This document shows, piece after piece, positions 51,927 through 60,901 of a DNA stretch of 64,000 bases (position 1 is its first letter; every line of letters begins with the position of its first letter). The DNA is from Flavobacteriales bacterium UBA6057 (GTDB taxonomy: Bacteria; Bacteroidota; Bacteroidia; Flavobacteriales_G; Salibacteraceae), in contig DIYJ01000011.1 in NCBI GenBank assembly GCA_002428995.1, forward strand, positions 62,001-126,000. The letters run 5' to 3'. The position numbers were made by a program, and so were the translations under genes. A model generated the notes under the pieces. It was not told where the DNA came from, did no database searches, and saw only the letters and a program-made list of their open reading frames with translations.

Positions 51927-54560
51927 TTATTCGATCACTATCACCTTTTCCATGTGAGATAAACCGGCACTGCTCACTTTCACGAAGTAGCTACCGGTGG
52001 GCTGTCCCGTCAGGTCGAGGTCAATTCTATCCTTATCGGTGAAAGAATGGTTCGATACGGTACGGCCTATGACATCCGTGACCTCAACTTCGCCCGTAAT
52101 GGTCGCAGGAAGTTGAATGGTTAGCAACCCATTGGTCGGGTTAGGGTAGATGGTCAGCGCATCCAGTGTTGCGCGAATAGAGGTTTCTCCATCCGTTTTG
52201 TTCTCACCGTCTCCTACTTCGATTGTGTTTTGATCGGTGCATTGGTTTTGATCGCTAACGGCAAAAGTGTAGATACCCGGACATAGAGAACTGAAGAGGT
52301 AATAACCAGAACCTGTACCTGAGCTGATGATCGATCCTCCCAGGGTCAGGGTGTAATTGAATCCGGGAGTACCTCCTGTAACGATGAACTCTATAGAGCC
52401 ATCACAACCGGAGGTGGTTGGAGTTTGGTTGCTGGTGATCGCAATGGGATCCGGGGCTGAAACTTCGGCTACTACTTTCCAGGTGCATCCGTTGATGTCT
52501 GTGATGTCGATTCGATAGATGCCTTCAGGCACCGAATTGCCGATTAGATCCGTAATGCAATAGCTGCTGACAGGCGAAAGCAATCCCTGTCCGAATGAGC
52601 CGTTAGGGCCGATTCCACCAATCTGATTGAACTGAATATCAGAGGTAATGCAGATCTCGCCATCTACATCTCCATGGCACTCCACATCTGTTACGTCAAC
52701 CGTGAAATTAGGCCTTGGATAGAAAGCAACGGTATACTTCACCATTTCAAGGCAGCCTTGCGGAGTCACCGAGTAAGCATAGTAATCTCCAATCCGGTTT
52801 ACTTCCAATTGAAGTCCGGTGGTTCCATCATTCCAATAGGTCGAACCTGCATCCCATCCACTAGGCGCATTCAGGATCACATTTATTATTTCATCTTCAC
52901 ATACGAAAACGGCCTGTTGGATGATCTGACAGCTTTCTGTACAGCTCGATGCACATACTTCTTCGAAGTTGGCTGTTTGTTCTGCCCATTCCAGATCTGT
53001 TCCTGCATCAAGAGAGAAGGTGCTGCCCTCCTGAACGAAATCGAATGAGTCTTCATCCAAACTTATCTCATCGCAGAAGCTTTCAAAGCGCGGTGAGATT
53101 TCCTCTTCTACGCAGCCGAGTTTCATGGCCTCAAGTCCCGTTTTTGCGTGTACTACGTTGTACTCGTTCCAGTTTGGGAAGGGGGCATCGCGGTGCTGGA
53201 AGGCTGGATAGTGAATGAAGTTTCCACACTGAAGTGCAAAATCACTCCACTCTGTCGCTTGCTTGTCCAGTGGATCAAGACGACTATGTATCAAGGCATG
53301 AAGAATACCGCCAATCCGGTCCTGAGTTTGAATCAAAAAGTGGCCATTATCGTTGAAATGGGTGAAGGTGTAGGCCATCTGCTGCGAATCGTCAAAGTAT
53401 TTGGAGACAACAGCGAATCCCATATTCGTCTTTAAGAGGTCCAGTAAGATGGGGTAGTCATCAGCGGATTGATACTCCTCTCCGACACTCGAAAACCATT
53501 TGACACTGTTCAGGTCTTTTGAAATCCGGAATAGACTCTGTGTGTAATTTGGGAACGTAGAGCTACCATCTATACCGTTTTGTCCCAATGCTACCAAATC
53601 ACCATCTCCAACCTGTATGATTTCCGTGAAGCCATATTCAAATGCTCCGCTCAAGCCAAGGTTAAAAAGCGGTTCCTGCGTTTCCTGATCCACACAATTG
53701 CTACCGATCAGTCGATAGGTGCCGAATTGATCAATGATAGCCCCAGAGCCCGTGCTCAGTTTCAATATGAGTCCTCCATCGCCTTGTTCACCGCAAACGA
53801 CAAGGGTGGTGAAATACTCATCATCGCGGCTTCCAGGGACTCCACCACCAATGAAGTCCTCGTCAACGTTACCTTCCTTAATGGCAAGTAGTGATCGTAG
53901 CTCAAACTCAGGAGCTTCGTTGATATAGTATTTCAACCAAGTCCGTGGGGTATTGAATCCAAGTGACATGTCGCAACGAAAAACGAAGGGTTTCTGCTCA
54001 TTTTTATCGTAGCCACACACTGCCATTCCGGGTTCAGTATCCGCAAAGCCACCACCAGCATCCACTCGTGGAGCATAAGCCAGATCATAGAACTCTGCGT
54101 TTGTTCGCACCAGCGGTTGATGCAGGATATTCATGGAGTAACTACTTCCGGCACTCACTACTTCTGCCTTCATAATGAAAGCGTCAAAACCATAACTGCG
54201 TTTGAAGTGGCCCATAATGAATAGATCATTGTTCACCTCAACGACTCTTGAAATGTGCTCGTCTTCTTCCGCTGTGCCGAGGGTGAATGCCCAAATGTTG
54301 TTTCCCTCTTCATCGTTCTTCATGATCAGGAGGTCAGCGCGACCATGAGCACCGGGGAGGTAATTTTGAGTGAAGCCGATGGTTCCATACAGGATTACAT
54401 CATCTCCACTCATGGTGGACCCACAGGGTTCGAAATCAGGTTCAAAGCTTGGTGGAATTCCGTCTGCGATTTGCCATTGTTTTACAAACCACTGCTGAGA
54501 AAAAAGCTGAGGTGCTCCGGATAAAAAGAGCACGATCAGGAGGTACTTAATGCGTGTCAT
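51927..54560 (-). CDS. Large T9SS-secreted protein with SprB-like repeats
   Basis: 877 residues. The signal peptide ends near FLSGAPQLFSQ. A beta-propeller-like body (about 25-450) contains repeated LYGTIGF, FIMGHFKRSYGFDAFIMK and DLVALGQNGID motifs. A Cys-rich Ig-like section follows (CESF-type, STYWNDGTTGLQLEVN). Two SprB-type repeats are seen (FTVDVTDVECHGDVDGEICI, and GGTPGFNYTLTLGGSIISS). The type A sorting domain has LTIYPNPTNGLLTIQLPATI and ends HMEKVIVIE. No enzymatic motif was seen. It is probably a surface or matrix protein paralogous to the product of 42504-44624. It is divergent from the OmpL47-like gene. Confidence 0.86.
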   Translation of the reverse strand: MTRIKYLLIVLFLSGAPQLFSQQWFVKQWQIADGIPPSFEPDFEPCGSTMSGDDVILYGTIGFTQNYLPGAHGRADLLIMKNDEEGNNIWAFTLGTAEEDEHISRVVEVNNDLFIMGHFKRSYGFDAFIMKAEVVSAGSSYSMNILHQPLVRTNAEFYDLAYAPRVDAGGGFADTEPGMAVCGYDKNEQKPFVFRCDMSLGFNTPRTWLKYYINEAPEFELRSLLAIKEGNVDEDFIGGGVPGSRDDEYFTTLVVCGEQGDGGLILKLSTGSGAIIDQFGTYRLIGSNCVDQETQEPLFNLGLSGAFEYGFTEIIQVGDGDLVALGQNGIDGSSTFPNYTQSLFRISKDLNSVKWFSSVGEEYQSADDYPILLDLLKTNMGFAVVSKYFDDSQQMAYTFTHFNDNGHFLIQTQDRIGGILHALIHSRLDPLDKQATEWSDFALQCGNFIHYPAFQHRDAPFPNWNEYNVVHAKTGLEAMKLGCVEEEISPRFESFCDEISLDEDSFDFVQEGSTFSLDAGTDLEWAEQTANFEEVCASSCTESCQIIQQAVFVCEDEIINVILNAPSGWDAGSTYWNDGTTGLQLEVNRIGDYYAYSVTPQGCLEMVKYTVAFYPRPNFTVDVTDVECHGDVDGEICITSDIQFNQIGGIGPNGSFGQGLLSPVSSYCITDLIGNSVPEGIYRIDITDINGCTWKVVAEVSAPDPIAITSNQTPTTSGCDGSIEFIVTGGTPGFNYTLTLGGSIISSGTGSGYYLFSSLCPGIYTFAVSDQNQCTDQNTIEVGDGENKTDGETSIRATLDALTIYPNPTNGLLTIQLPATITGEVEVTDVIGRTVSNHSFTDKDRIDLDLTGQPTGSYFVKVSSAGLSHMEKVIVIE

Positions 54561-54896
54561 AATTGTTTGATTTATTCGAAGCTCGTGACTCGCACATGTA
54601 GTAACTGCGGTGAATATGTGAACAGTCGCTCACGGTTTCTGAGTTGACTATCTCAGTTTCTGAATGATCAAGCTCACTGTTATTTGGAAATAATTCTGTC
54701 CGCTTTGGTTCCCTTATTTGGCTGATCACGTGTTTATCTTAAGCGTCTTGAAGGGAGGTTTCACACTTGTTGATGGTTATGTTCCTGAAATGGAGTGCTT
54801 TGAAACAGGCTCATGCAATCAATCCGTGCGGATTACACGGCTCAAGCTCGTTAAGGTTTTTTATTATTGTTCGTTCAAACAAAACCTAATGTGCTT
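54561..54896. other. Divergent intergenic region, 336 bp
   Basis: This separates the minus-strand T9SS gene from the plus-strand OmpL47-like gene and should hold both promoters. TATTATTG at about 54861-54868 is one base from the TAnnTTTG box, 28 bp before the plus-strand ATG, but no good -33 partner was found. A short open frame at 54718-54900 has no coding character. No RNA gene or repeat was recognised. Confidence 0.4.
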
Positions 54897-56648
54897 ATGA
54901 TACGTAACAGCTACCTTGTTTTATTGGCAACTGTTCTTTTCTCCGCAGCGACTTTCGCACAGCAACCTAACAAACCGACCTACGAAAAGCAGGTCTATAT
55001 TGATGGAGCAGGAAACATCTACGTACAGAAGGGACTGCCACTCTATCTGAATTTTTCTACGGAGCCCAATGGCAAGAATTACAGCCTGAAAGGCAAGAAT
55101 CCAAAGTATTCTGAACCCATGTATCTGGATACTGAAGGTTCAAACTACATCCGCAGCAAGTGGGCCGTTGATCCCGAAACCAAGAAGACAGTGATTCCGC
55201 AGCAGGAAGTATTGTATGAGCTGATGGCAGATGGATTGGCACCAAGAACCAATGTGACATTTCTGACTGCACCACGCTACACTCGTGGAGGCAAGACCTA
55301 CTTTGGAAAGAATCTTTCATTCTCCCTGAAAGCTACGGATGGAGTGAGTGGTGTGAAAATGACACAGTATGCCCTCAATGGAGCCTATGTTGATTACTCT
55401 TCCAATGTGAGTGTCACCAAAGAAGGTGAGCAAACGCTTTACTGGTATTCAGTAGACTTCGTTGGAAACGATGAGGAAACAAGAAGCTCAACATTTACAC
55501 TTGACATCACAGCACCAAAGACCAACTATGAGGTGGTGGGCATCAACAAAGGAGGCAATATCCTTTCTCCAACGGCTAAGCTGAAACTGACTTCCAGCGA
55601 TAATCTTTCGGGTGTGAAGTTTACCTCTTACCAGTTTGATGGAGGCACTACAAGACGTTACGGTGGACAGGTTTCCATGGCAGGATTGTCAGACGGAGAG
55701 CATGTCTTTAAGTACTACTCAGAGGATAATGTGAAGAACGTGGAAGGCGGTGACGGAGGTGCTTCAGCGAGCACGTTCAAGTTCTACCTCGATCGCATTC
55801 CTCCAGTACCAACACACCAAGTGATTGGAGATCAACATCAGGGAAAGTACCTGTACATTTCTCCACGTACTACCATCGCCCTTGCTGCTACGGATAACAA
55901 GTCAGGCGTGAAGAATGTCTACTACCGCATTGACGGAGGTGAGCGTGGCATTTTCTCCTCCAACTTCAAGATGCCGGATGTGCTCGGTACTCACAATGTG
56001 AAGTACGATGCTAATGACCAGGTTGATAACCTCAGTGGCAACAAATACATCAATGTATTCATGGACAATCTCGCTCCTGAAACAGGCATTTTCTACGGAA
56101 AGCCACAATTCATGGATCGGGATACACTCTTTGTTACCAGCAAAACACCCATCACACTTCGCACCCGCGATCCACATTCAGGAGTGCAGAGCGTAGAGTA
56201 CAAAGTGGATGGCGGAAGCTTCAAGACTTACAGTCCGTTTAACATGAGCGGTGAGGGCTACCACACCATTACCTTCAAGTCGAAAGACAACGTAAACAAC
56301 GTTGAGCAAGACAAGAACAGCAGCTGTCTCGTAGACGATACGGCTCCTGAGATCTTTGTGAAGTTCAGCATCCAGCCGATTGGAACCAAGAAAGGTTTGC
56401 CCATCTATCCAAACTACACACGCATGTATGTAGCTGCTACGGACAAGAAAGTTGGAACAGAAACCATCCAGTATTCCATGGACGATGGAGCCTTGACGCT
56501 GTATTCTTCGCCACAAACGCTGGATGCATCAGAGCAAAGCCGTTTCCGCAAGAACAAGAAGTACAAGGTTCGAGTGGTTGCTAAGGACAAGCTCGGAAAC
56601 CAATCAGAGAAAGTGGTTGAGTTCTACGTAGGACGAGACTCCGAGTAA
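54897..56648 (+). CDS. OmpL47-type repeat protein, exported
   Basis: 583 residues from the ATG at 54897, which opens the signal peptide MIRNSYLVLLATVLFSAATF; an ATG at 54867 adds 10 non-signal residues. The body has about five repeats of 85-95 residues with the OmpL47-like core LKATDGVSGVKMTQYALNGA, LTSSDNLSGVKFTSYQFDGG, LAATDNKSGVKNVYYRIDGG and LRTRDPHSGVQSVEYKVDGG. Each ends in a TITFKSKDN-type strand. These are Ig-like beta-sandwich domains, seen in spirochaete and Bacteroidota surface proteins. There is no T9SS C-terminal domain (the end is VEFYVGRDSE), so it may stay in the periplasm or be carried by a partner. The function is unknown. Confidence 0.82.
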   Translation: MIRNSYLVLLATVLFSAATFAQQPNKPTYEKQVYIDGAGNIYVQKGLPLYLNFSTEPNGKNYSLKGKNPKYSEPMYLDTEGSNYIRSKWAVDPETKKTVIPQQEVLYELMADGLAPRTNVTFLTAPRYTRGGKTYFGKNLSFSLKATDGVSGVKMTQYALNGAYVDYSSNVSVTKEGEQTLYWYSVDFVGNDEETRSSTFTLDITAPKTNYEVVGINKGGNILSPTAKLKLTSSDNLSGVKFTSYQFDGGTTRRYGGQVSMAGLSDGEHVFKYYSEDNVKNVEGGDGGASASTFKFYLDRIPPVPTHQVIGDQHQGKYLYISPRTTIALAATDNKSGVKNVYYRIDGGERGIFSSNFKMPDVLGTHNVKYDANDQVDNLSGNKYINVFMDNLAPETGIFYGKPQFMDRDTLFVTSKTPITLRTRDPHSGVQSVEYKVDGGSFKTYSPFNMSGEGYHTITFKSKDNVNNVEQDKNSSCLVDDTAPEIFVKFSIQPIGTKKGLPIYPNYTRMYVAATDKKVGTETIQYSMDDGALTLYSSPQTLDASEQSRFRKNKKYKVRVVAKDKLGNQSEKVVEFYVGRDSE

Positions 56649-56677
56649 ACGAACGAGCATTCTAGACTAAAAAGGTT

Positions 56678-56720
56678 GTCATACTGAGGAATGCCGCCAA
56701 GCGGCATGTCTCGAAGGATG
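56678..56720 (+). repeat. 43-nt dispersed hairpin element, copy 3
   Basis: Arm GTCATACTGAGGA, perfect 7-bp hairpin ATGCCGC/GCGGCAT with loop CAA, arm GTCTCGAAGGATG. Each arm has one substitution relative to copies 1 and 2 near 4.4 kb. It lies between two convergent genes and may serve as their terminator. Confidence 0.8.
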
Positions 56721-56732
56721 TTCAACCATAGT

Positions 56733-57743
56733 TTACCGATCCAAAATTCTGCTGAGGCCGAGTGCTGAAAGGTCGTACTGAGGATTAATCTCCAGGGCCT
56801 TTCGGTAGTCGGCCTCTGCTTTTTCCAGCTGGTTAGCACGTTCGTAGGCCAACCCGCGATTGTGGTAGGCTGCAAAGTATCCGTTGGGTCCGGTTTCAAT
56901 CGCCTTTGTGAACATCAGGGCAGCACTGTCATTGTCTTCTACAAGCTGCAGATACACATAGCCTCTGTTATACCACGCATTGAAGTAGTTGGGCGTCAAC
57001 TCAAGAATGCGCTCGTAGGTCATCAGCGCTTCTCTGGCGGATCCATTGTTCTGATGGAAGTATCCAATCGCATAAAGCGTTTCCATGCTTTCTGGGCGAA
57101 CTTTCAGTGCGTTGTTGAAGTAGTCCAGTGCCAGCTTGTGGTTTGCGCTTGCATAGAGCAGTCCCAATTGCATGTACGAGTCATAGTCTTCGGGATTCTG
57201 TTCTACGGCCGTTTGGAAGCTGGAAACAGCATTGACGGTGTCGCCAAGGAACTTGTAATTAAAGCCCTTCAAACGGTAAGCATCTGAGCGATACACATCT
57301 TCTTTCAATGCATCGTTCAGGTACTTAAATGAATTGTCGTAGTCTTCCACCAGCATGTGGAGTTCGCCCAGCTTTACCAACACATCTACGTTCTTTGGTT
57401 CTTGCTCCAGTGCCTTCATCAAGGACTCTCTTGCTTCGCGGCTTTGATTGCCGATGAGCTTCAGGTCTGCAAGCAATAGATAAGGCTGGATCATGCCTGA
57501 ATCCAGGGCCAACGCACGACCCACATCCGATAGACTCGAGGCCATGTCACGATCTGCGTAATGTGCCTTGGCGCGTTCGAAGTATAGTGAAGGATTGTTG
57601 GGATCTTTCTTGATCTCAGTATTCAAACTGTCGTAGATGGTGAGTTCTGGTGCATCGTTTTGGTTCTCTAGTTTGGGCGTTGGGTTTTCATTACAAGCCA
57701 CTGCCAGAACCACGATCAGGCATGCATAAATGCTGTTTCTCAT
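56733..57743 (-). CDS. TPR-repeat lipoprotein
   Basis: 336 residues. The lipoprotein signal MRNSIYACLIVVLAVAC has its lipobox at Cys17. About seven to eight TPRs follow (about 45-330), for example PSLYFERAKAHYADRDMASS, VDVLVKLGELHMLVEDYDNS, MQLGLLYASANHKLALDYFN and AAYHNRGLAYERANQLEKAE. It is a membrane-anchored periplasmic scaffold for protein contacts; the partner is unknown. It follows recA on the minus strand but is separated from it by a terminator. Confidence 0.9.
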   Translation of the reverse strand: MRNSIYACLIVVLAVACNENPTPKLENQNDAPELTIYDSLNTEIKKDPNNPSLYFERAKAHYADRDMASSLSDVGRALALDSGMIQPYLLLADLKLIGNQSREARESLMKALEQEPKNVDVLVKLGELHMLVEDYDNSFKYLNDALKEDVYRSDAYRLKGFNYKFLGDTVNAVSSFQTAVEQNPEDYDSYMQLGLLYASANHKLALDYFNNALKVRPESMETLYAIGYFHQNNGSAREALMTYERILELTPNYFNAWYNRGYVYLQLVEDNDSAALMFTKAIETGPNGYFAAYHNRGLAYERANQLEKAEADYRKALEINPQYDLSALGLSRILDR

Positions 57744-57761
57744 GCTTCAAACATAAAAAGC

Positions 57762-57792
57762 AAAAAGGCCGGACTTGAAGTCTGGCCTTTTT
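57762..57792. terminator. Rho-independent terminator after recA
   Basis: AAAAAGGCCGGACT pairs with AGTCTGGCCTTTTT (one G-U) around TGA, with A/T runs on both sides. It ends the recA transcript on the minus strand. Confidence 0.9.
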
Positions 57793-57812
57793 AAATTAGG
57801 ATTCGGTTTGGA

Positions 57813-58841
57813 TCAGGCCTCTACCTGTTCCGCTTCTTCTTTTGTTTCCGGTTTGAAGGATTCAAAGATCTTGCCTTCGATCTCCGTTGCTAGTTCCGGG
57901 TTGTCTTCGAGTAGTTGCTTCACAGCATCTCTACCTTGACCAAGTTTGGTGTCTCCATAAGAGAACCATGATCCACTCTTCTTTACAATGCCTTGCAGTA
58001 CCCCAAGGTCGATCAGCTCTCCGGACTTTGAAATACCCGTTCCATACATAATGTCAAACTCCGCGCGCTTGAATGGAGGCGCCACTTTGTTCTTCACGAT
58101 CTTCACCTTGATGTTGTTACCAACTACATCGTCACCCACCTTGATCTGGGATGATCTGCGAATGTCAATTCTTACGGAAGCGTAGAACTTGAGAGCATTA
58201 CCACCCGTGGTTGTTTCAGGATTTCCGAACATCACTCCAATCTTCTCGCGCAACTGGTTGATGAAGATGCAGGTACAGTTTGTCTTGCTGATCGAGCCCG
58301 TCAGTTTTCTGAGCGCCTGTGACATCAATCGAGCCTGCAGACCAACTTTGCTGTCACCCATTTCCCCTTCGATTTCTGCCCGGGGCGTAAGTGCGGCAAC
58401 GGAGTCAATCACGATCAAATCAATCGCTCCGGAGCGAATCAGGTTATCTGCGATTTCAAGTCCCTGCTCACCGTTGTCCGGCTGAGAGATCAAAAGGTTT
58501 TCGGTGTCCACACCCAGGTTCTCTGCGTAAAAACGATCAAAAGCATGTTCCGCATCGATGATCGCTGCGATGCCTCCCTGCTTCTGTACCTCAGCCATGG
58601 CATGAATGGCCAAGGTCGTCTTACCGGAGGATTCTGGTCCGTACACTTCAATCACTCGTCCACGAGGATAACCGCCTATTCCCAACGCAAGGTCAATGGA
58701 CAGCGAACCGGAAGGGATAACCTCCACCGTTTCCACTGCATTGTCTCCCAGACGCATCACGGCACCCTTGCCATAGGTCTTATCCATGCGGTCCAACGTC
58801 AGTTGGAGCGCTTTCAACTTCTCTTTTGATACTTCAGCCAT
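57813..58841 (-). CDS. recA: Recombinase RecA
   Basis: 342 residues, full length. Walker A is GPESSGKTTLA, Walker B is LIVIDSVAAL, and the DNA-binding loop L2 includes IFINQLREKIGVMFGNPETT. It begins with the helical KLKALQLTLDRMDKTYGKGA and ends in an acidic tail (KEEAEQVEA). It catalyses strand exchange and SOS activation. It lies 22 bp after the peroxiredoxin gene and is probably co-transcribed with it. No intein is present. Confidence 0.98.
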   Translation of the reverse strand: MAEVSKEKLKALQLTLDRMDKTYGKGAVMRLGDNAVETVEVIPSGSLSIDLALGIGGYPRGRVIEVYGPESSGKTTLAIHAMAEVQKQGGIAAIIDAEHAFDRFYAENLGVDTENLLISQPDNGEQGLEIADNLIRSGAIDLIVIDSVAALTPRAEIEGEMGDSKVGLQARLMSQALRKLTGSISKTNCTCIFINQLREKIGVMFGNPETTTGGNALKFYASVRIDIRRSSQIKVGDDVVGNNIKVKIVKNKVAPPFKRAEFDIMYGTGISKSGELIDLGVLQGIVKKSGSWFSYGDTKLGQGRDAVKQLLEDNPELATEIEGKIFESFKPETKEEAEQVEA

Positions 58842-58863
58842 AGTGGTTTCTTGTTTTCCGTTT

Positions 58864-59331
58864 TCAATTCATATTCAGCGCCTCCAGGATCTCTTCCGAG
58901 TGTCGCTTGGAATTCACCTTGTCAAAGCGCTTGATCACTTTTCCATCTTCGTCAATCACGTAGGTCACGCGATGGATGCCATCGAACGTGCGCCCCATAA
59001 ACTTCTTCTCTCCCCACACTCCGAATGCGTTGATCACCTCCAAATCAGTGTCGGCCAGAAGCGCGAAAGGTAAATCATATTTACCGATGAAATTTTGATG
59101 CTTCTTAGCGCTGTCAGCACTTACCCCGATGATTTCAATGCCCTTTTCCTGAAGTAGCTGGTAGTTATCTCTCAGGTTGCAGGCTTCTACGGTGCAGGTT
59201 GGAGTGTTGTCTTTGGGATAGAAATACAGCACCACCTTTTTTCCTTTATAGTCCGAAAGTTTAACCGTGTTTCCATTCTGGTCTTTCGCCTCAAATTGTG
59301 GTGCGTTTTCTCCTTCGTTGATCCTGTTCAT
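58864..59331 (-). CDS. bcp: Thioredoxin-dependent peroxiredoxin (BCP/PrxQ family)
   Basis: 155 residues from the ATG at 59331, the family-like start; an ATG at 59370 adds 13 unrelated residues. The peroxidatic Cys lies in DNTPTCTVEACNLRDNYQ, and the Cys five residues later is the resolving Cys of the PrxQ type. GVSADSAKKHQNF and FGRTFDGIHRVTYVIDEDGK-type blocks follow (here MGRTFDGIHRVTYVID). It reduces hydroperoxides in the cytoplasm. The gene is divergent from the acylphosphatase gene and lies just upstream of recA. Confidence 0.95.
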   Translation of the reverse strand: MNRINEGENAPQFEAKDQNGNTVKLSDYKGKKVVLYFYPKDNTPTCTVEACNLRDNYQLLQEKGIEIIGVSADSAKKHQNFIGKYDLPFALLADTDLEVINAFGVWGEKKFMGRTFDGIHRVTYVIDEDGKVIKRFDKVNSKRHSEEILEALNMN

Positions 59332-59397
59332 TTGGCAATTTAATTTGGTTACCAATGAAAAACAAATCATTCGCTGATTGTTTCAAAGGCAAAGCAA

Positions 59398-59427
59398 TTG
59401 CCCTACAACGTAACCTATTTACATTCG
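59398..59427 (+). promoter_or_regulatory. Possible promoter of the acylphosphatase gene
   Basis: TTG at 59398-59400, 19 bp, then TACATTCG at 59420-59427 (one mismatch to TAnnTTTG). The ATG follows 7 bp later, implying a very short leader. Confidence 0.4.
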
Positions 59428-59434
59428 CAAAAGA

Positions 59435-59707
59435 ATGTCAAAGATTCACCGAAAACTAAGGGTAGAAGGCCGTGTTCAGGGTGTTTGGTTTCGAAAGAAT
59501 ACTCAGCGCGAAGCGAGACGCCTGGGAGTTCTGGGTTACGTTCAAAACCGGATGGATGGTTCCGTCTACATTGAGGCCGAGGCAGAAGAAAAGGTAATGA
59601 AAGCCTTTATTGCCTGGTGTCATCAAGGTCCAGAGAGGGCAGAGGTTGAAATAGTCAAGGTGAGCGAGGGTCAGCTGGAAGGATTTACTGAGTTCAGCAT
59701 CCGCTGA
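59435..59707 (+). CDS. Acylphosphatase
   Basis: 90 residues, the normal length. The phosphate-cradle motif GRVQGVWFRKNT carries catalytic Arg20, and catalytic Asn38 lies in GYVQNRMDGSVYIEAE. It hydrolyses acyl phosphates such as acetyl or carbamoyl phosphate in the cytoplasm. It is a single gene, divergent from the peroxiredoxin gene and convergent with the GroES-like gene. Confidence 0.95.
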   Translation: MSKIHRKLRVEGRVQGVWFRKNTQREARRLGVLGYVQNRMDGSVYIEAEAEEKVMKAFIAWCHQGPERAEVEIVKVSEGQLEGFTEFSIR

Positions 59708-59766
59708 ACGGCTATCAGCTTCTAACCATCAGTTATCGAAGTCGTAGGAAACTCTCCCATCTCCAT

Positions 59767-59824
59767 TACCTAATGATCTGATTAACTGATCCTCTAATCT
59801 TCTGACTATCTAATGATCTAATCA
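59767..59824. repeat. Degenerate ATCAGATGATTA-type repeat cluster, locus 3
   Basis: Copies such as TAATGATCTGATTAACTGAT, CTAATCTTCTGACTATC and TAATGATCTAATCA lie between the convergent acylphosphatase and GroES-like genes. The last few bases include the stop codon of the minus-strand gene. Confidence 0.75.
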
Positions 59825-60201
59825 AAAAGATCCTCATCCCGTATCAACATCAGAATGGCATTGTGCGGAACGATCACGTACTTCTCGTTGTTGAATTTGA
59901 GCTCAAAAGCCTGGTTCTGAAGGTAGATGGCTAAGTCTCCTTCTCTTGCCTGCAATGGGACGTATTGAACCTCTTCCTGCTTTGCCTTCCATGGCTCGTC
60001 CTGATCAGTAAGTGCCGGTACAGGATAACCTGGGCCTGTCTTTACGATATATCCACTGAAGGTTTGCTCCTTTTCTCTGACTCCCGGTGGTAAGTACAAA
60101 CCGCTTCGGGTTTGATTGCTCGCGGTGGTTGGTTTGATCAACACGCGATCACCAATGATGATGAACTTGTCCAGGTCTGCCGAGTCAACAGTGTTTTCCA
60201 T
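59818..60201 (-). CDS. GroES-like co-chaperonin family protein
   Basis: 127 residues. The GroES fold core is IIIGDRVLIKPTTASNQTRS, with GLYLPPGVREKEQTFSGYIV in place of the mobile loop and REGDLAIYLQNQAFELKFNN plus YVIVPHNAILMLI at the C-terminal strands. It is longer than canonical GroES (about 95 residues), with an insertion near residues 60-85. No groEL gene is adjacent. It is therefore a second GroES-type protein of Bacteroidota rather than the main co-chaperonin. Its partner is unknown. The start is the ATG at 60201. Confidence 0.85.
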   Translation of the reverse strand: MENTVDSADLDKFIIIGDRVLIKPTTASNQTRSGLYLPPGVREKEQTFSGYIVKTGPGYPVPALTDQDEPWKAKQEEVQYVPLQAREGDLAIYLQNQAFELKFNNEKYVIVPHNAILMLIRDEDLFD

Positions 60202-60244
60202 GAATTATTTCTGACGCGTTGAAGATAGCCAACCACACCGCACT

Positions 60245-60901
60245 ATGTTTGTTTCACTGCTTATGACCAAAAAAGAGAAGGCCCAAATCGTGATCGAAGA
60301 ATTGGAGCGGCTCTATCCTAAAGTGCCCATCCCGCTCGACCATACAGATCCCTACACATTGATGATTGCTGTGTTGCTCAGTGCACAATGCACCGATTTG
60401 CGAGTAAACCAGATTACACCGATCCTATTCAAGCGGGCCAACAATCCGTTCGACATGGTGAAGTTGTCGATCGATGAGATCAAGGAGATCATTCGTCCCT
60501 GCGGCCTTTCGCCTGCCAAGTCAAAAGCCATCTGGAACGCTTCGAATATCCTGATCGAAAAGTATGACGGTGAAGTGCCTCAAACCTTTGAAGGATTGGA
60601 GGAATTGCCCGGGGTAGGGCATAAAACAGCTTCTGTGGTGATGAGTCAGGCGTTTGGTTTTCCAGCCTTCCCGGTCGATACGCACATTCATCGACTGATG
60701 TATCGCTGGGGGCTGACCAATGGCAAGAGCGTAGAGCAAACTGAACGTGATGCTAAGAAGCTGTTCCCGGAAGAACTTTGGAATAAGCTCCACCTTCAGA
60801 TCATTTTCTACGGACGCGAATACAGTCCGGCACGCGGATTCAAGCTGGAGAAGTCACCGATTGATCAGAAGATTGGGGTGAAGTCGAGGCTACCTAAGTA
60901 G
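60245..60901 (+). CDS. nth: Endonuclease III (DNA glycosylase/AP lyase) lacking the iron-sulfur cysteines
   Basis: 218 residues. The helix-hairpin-helix motif LEELPGVGHKTASVV has the catalytic Lys, and the catalytic Asp is in FPVDTHIHRLMYRWG. Early family blocks are present (MIAVLLSAQCTDLRVNQITP). It removes oxidised pyrimidines in base-excision repair. In the canonical enzyme the C-terminus carries C-x6-C-x2-C-x5-C holding a [4Fe-4S] cluster. Here the same region reads GREYSPARGFKLEKSPIDQK and has no cysteine at all. The catalytic part is intact, so it should be active without a cluster. A start at the internal ATG (60263) is possible. Confidence 0.92.
   Translation: MFVSLLMTKKEKAQIVIEELERLYPKVPIPLDHTDPYTLMIAVLLSAQCTDLRVNQITPILFKRANNPFDMVKLSIDEIKEIIRPCGLSPAKSKAIWNASNILIEKYDGEVPQTFEGLEELPGVGHKTASVVMSQAFGFPAFPVDTHIHRLMYRWGLTNGKSVEQTERDAKKLFPEELWNKLHLQIIFYGREYSPARGFKLEKSPIDQKIGVKSRLPK

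Noticed and set aside
54718..54900. 60-residue plus-strand open frame in the divergent intergenic region
   Set aside because: No family, no signal peptide and no conserved context; it overlaps the expected promoter and the start of the OmpL47-like gene.
60245..60901. nth as a pseudogene because the C-terminal cysteines are missing
   Set aside because: The frame is full length and both catalytic motifs are intact, so a cluster-less functional enzyme is more likely.
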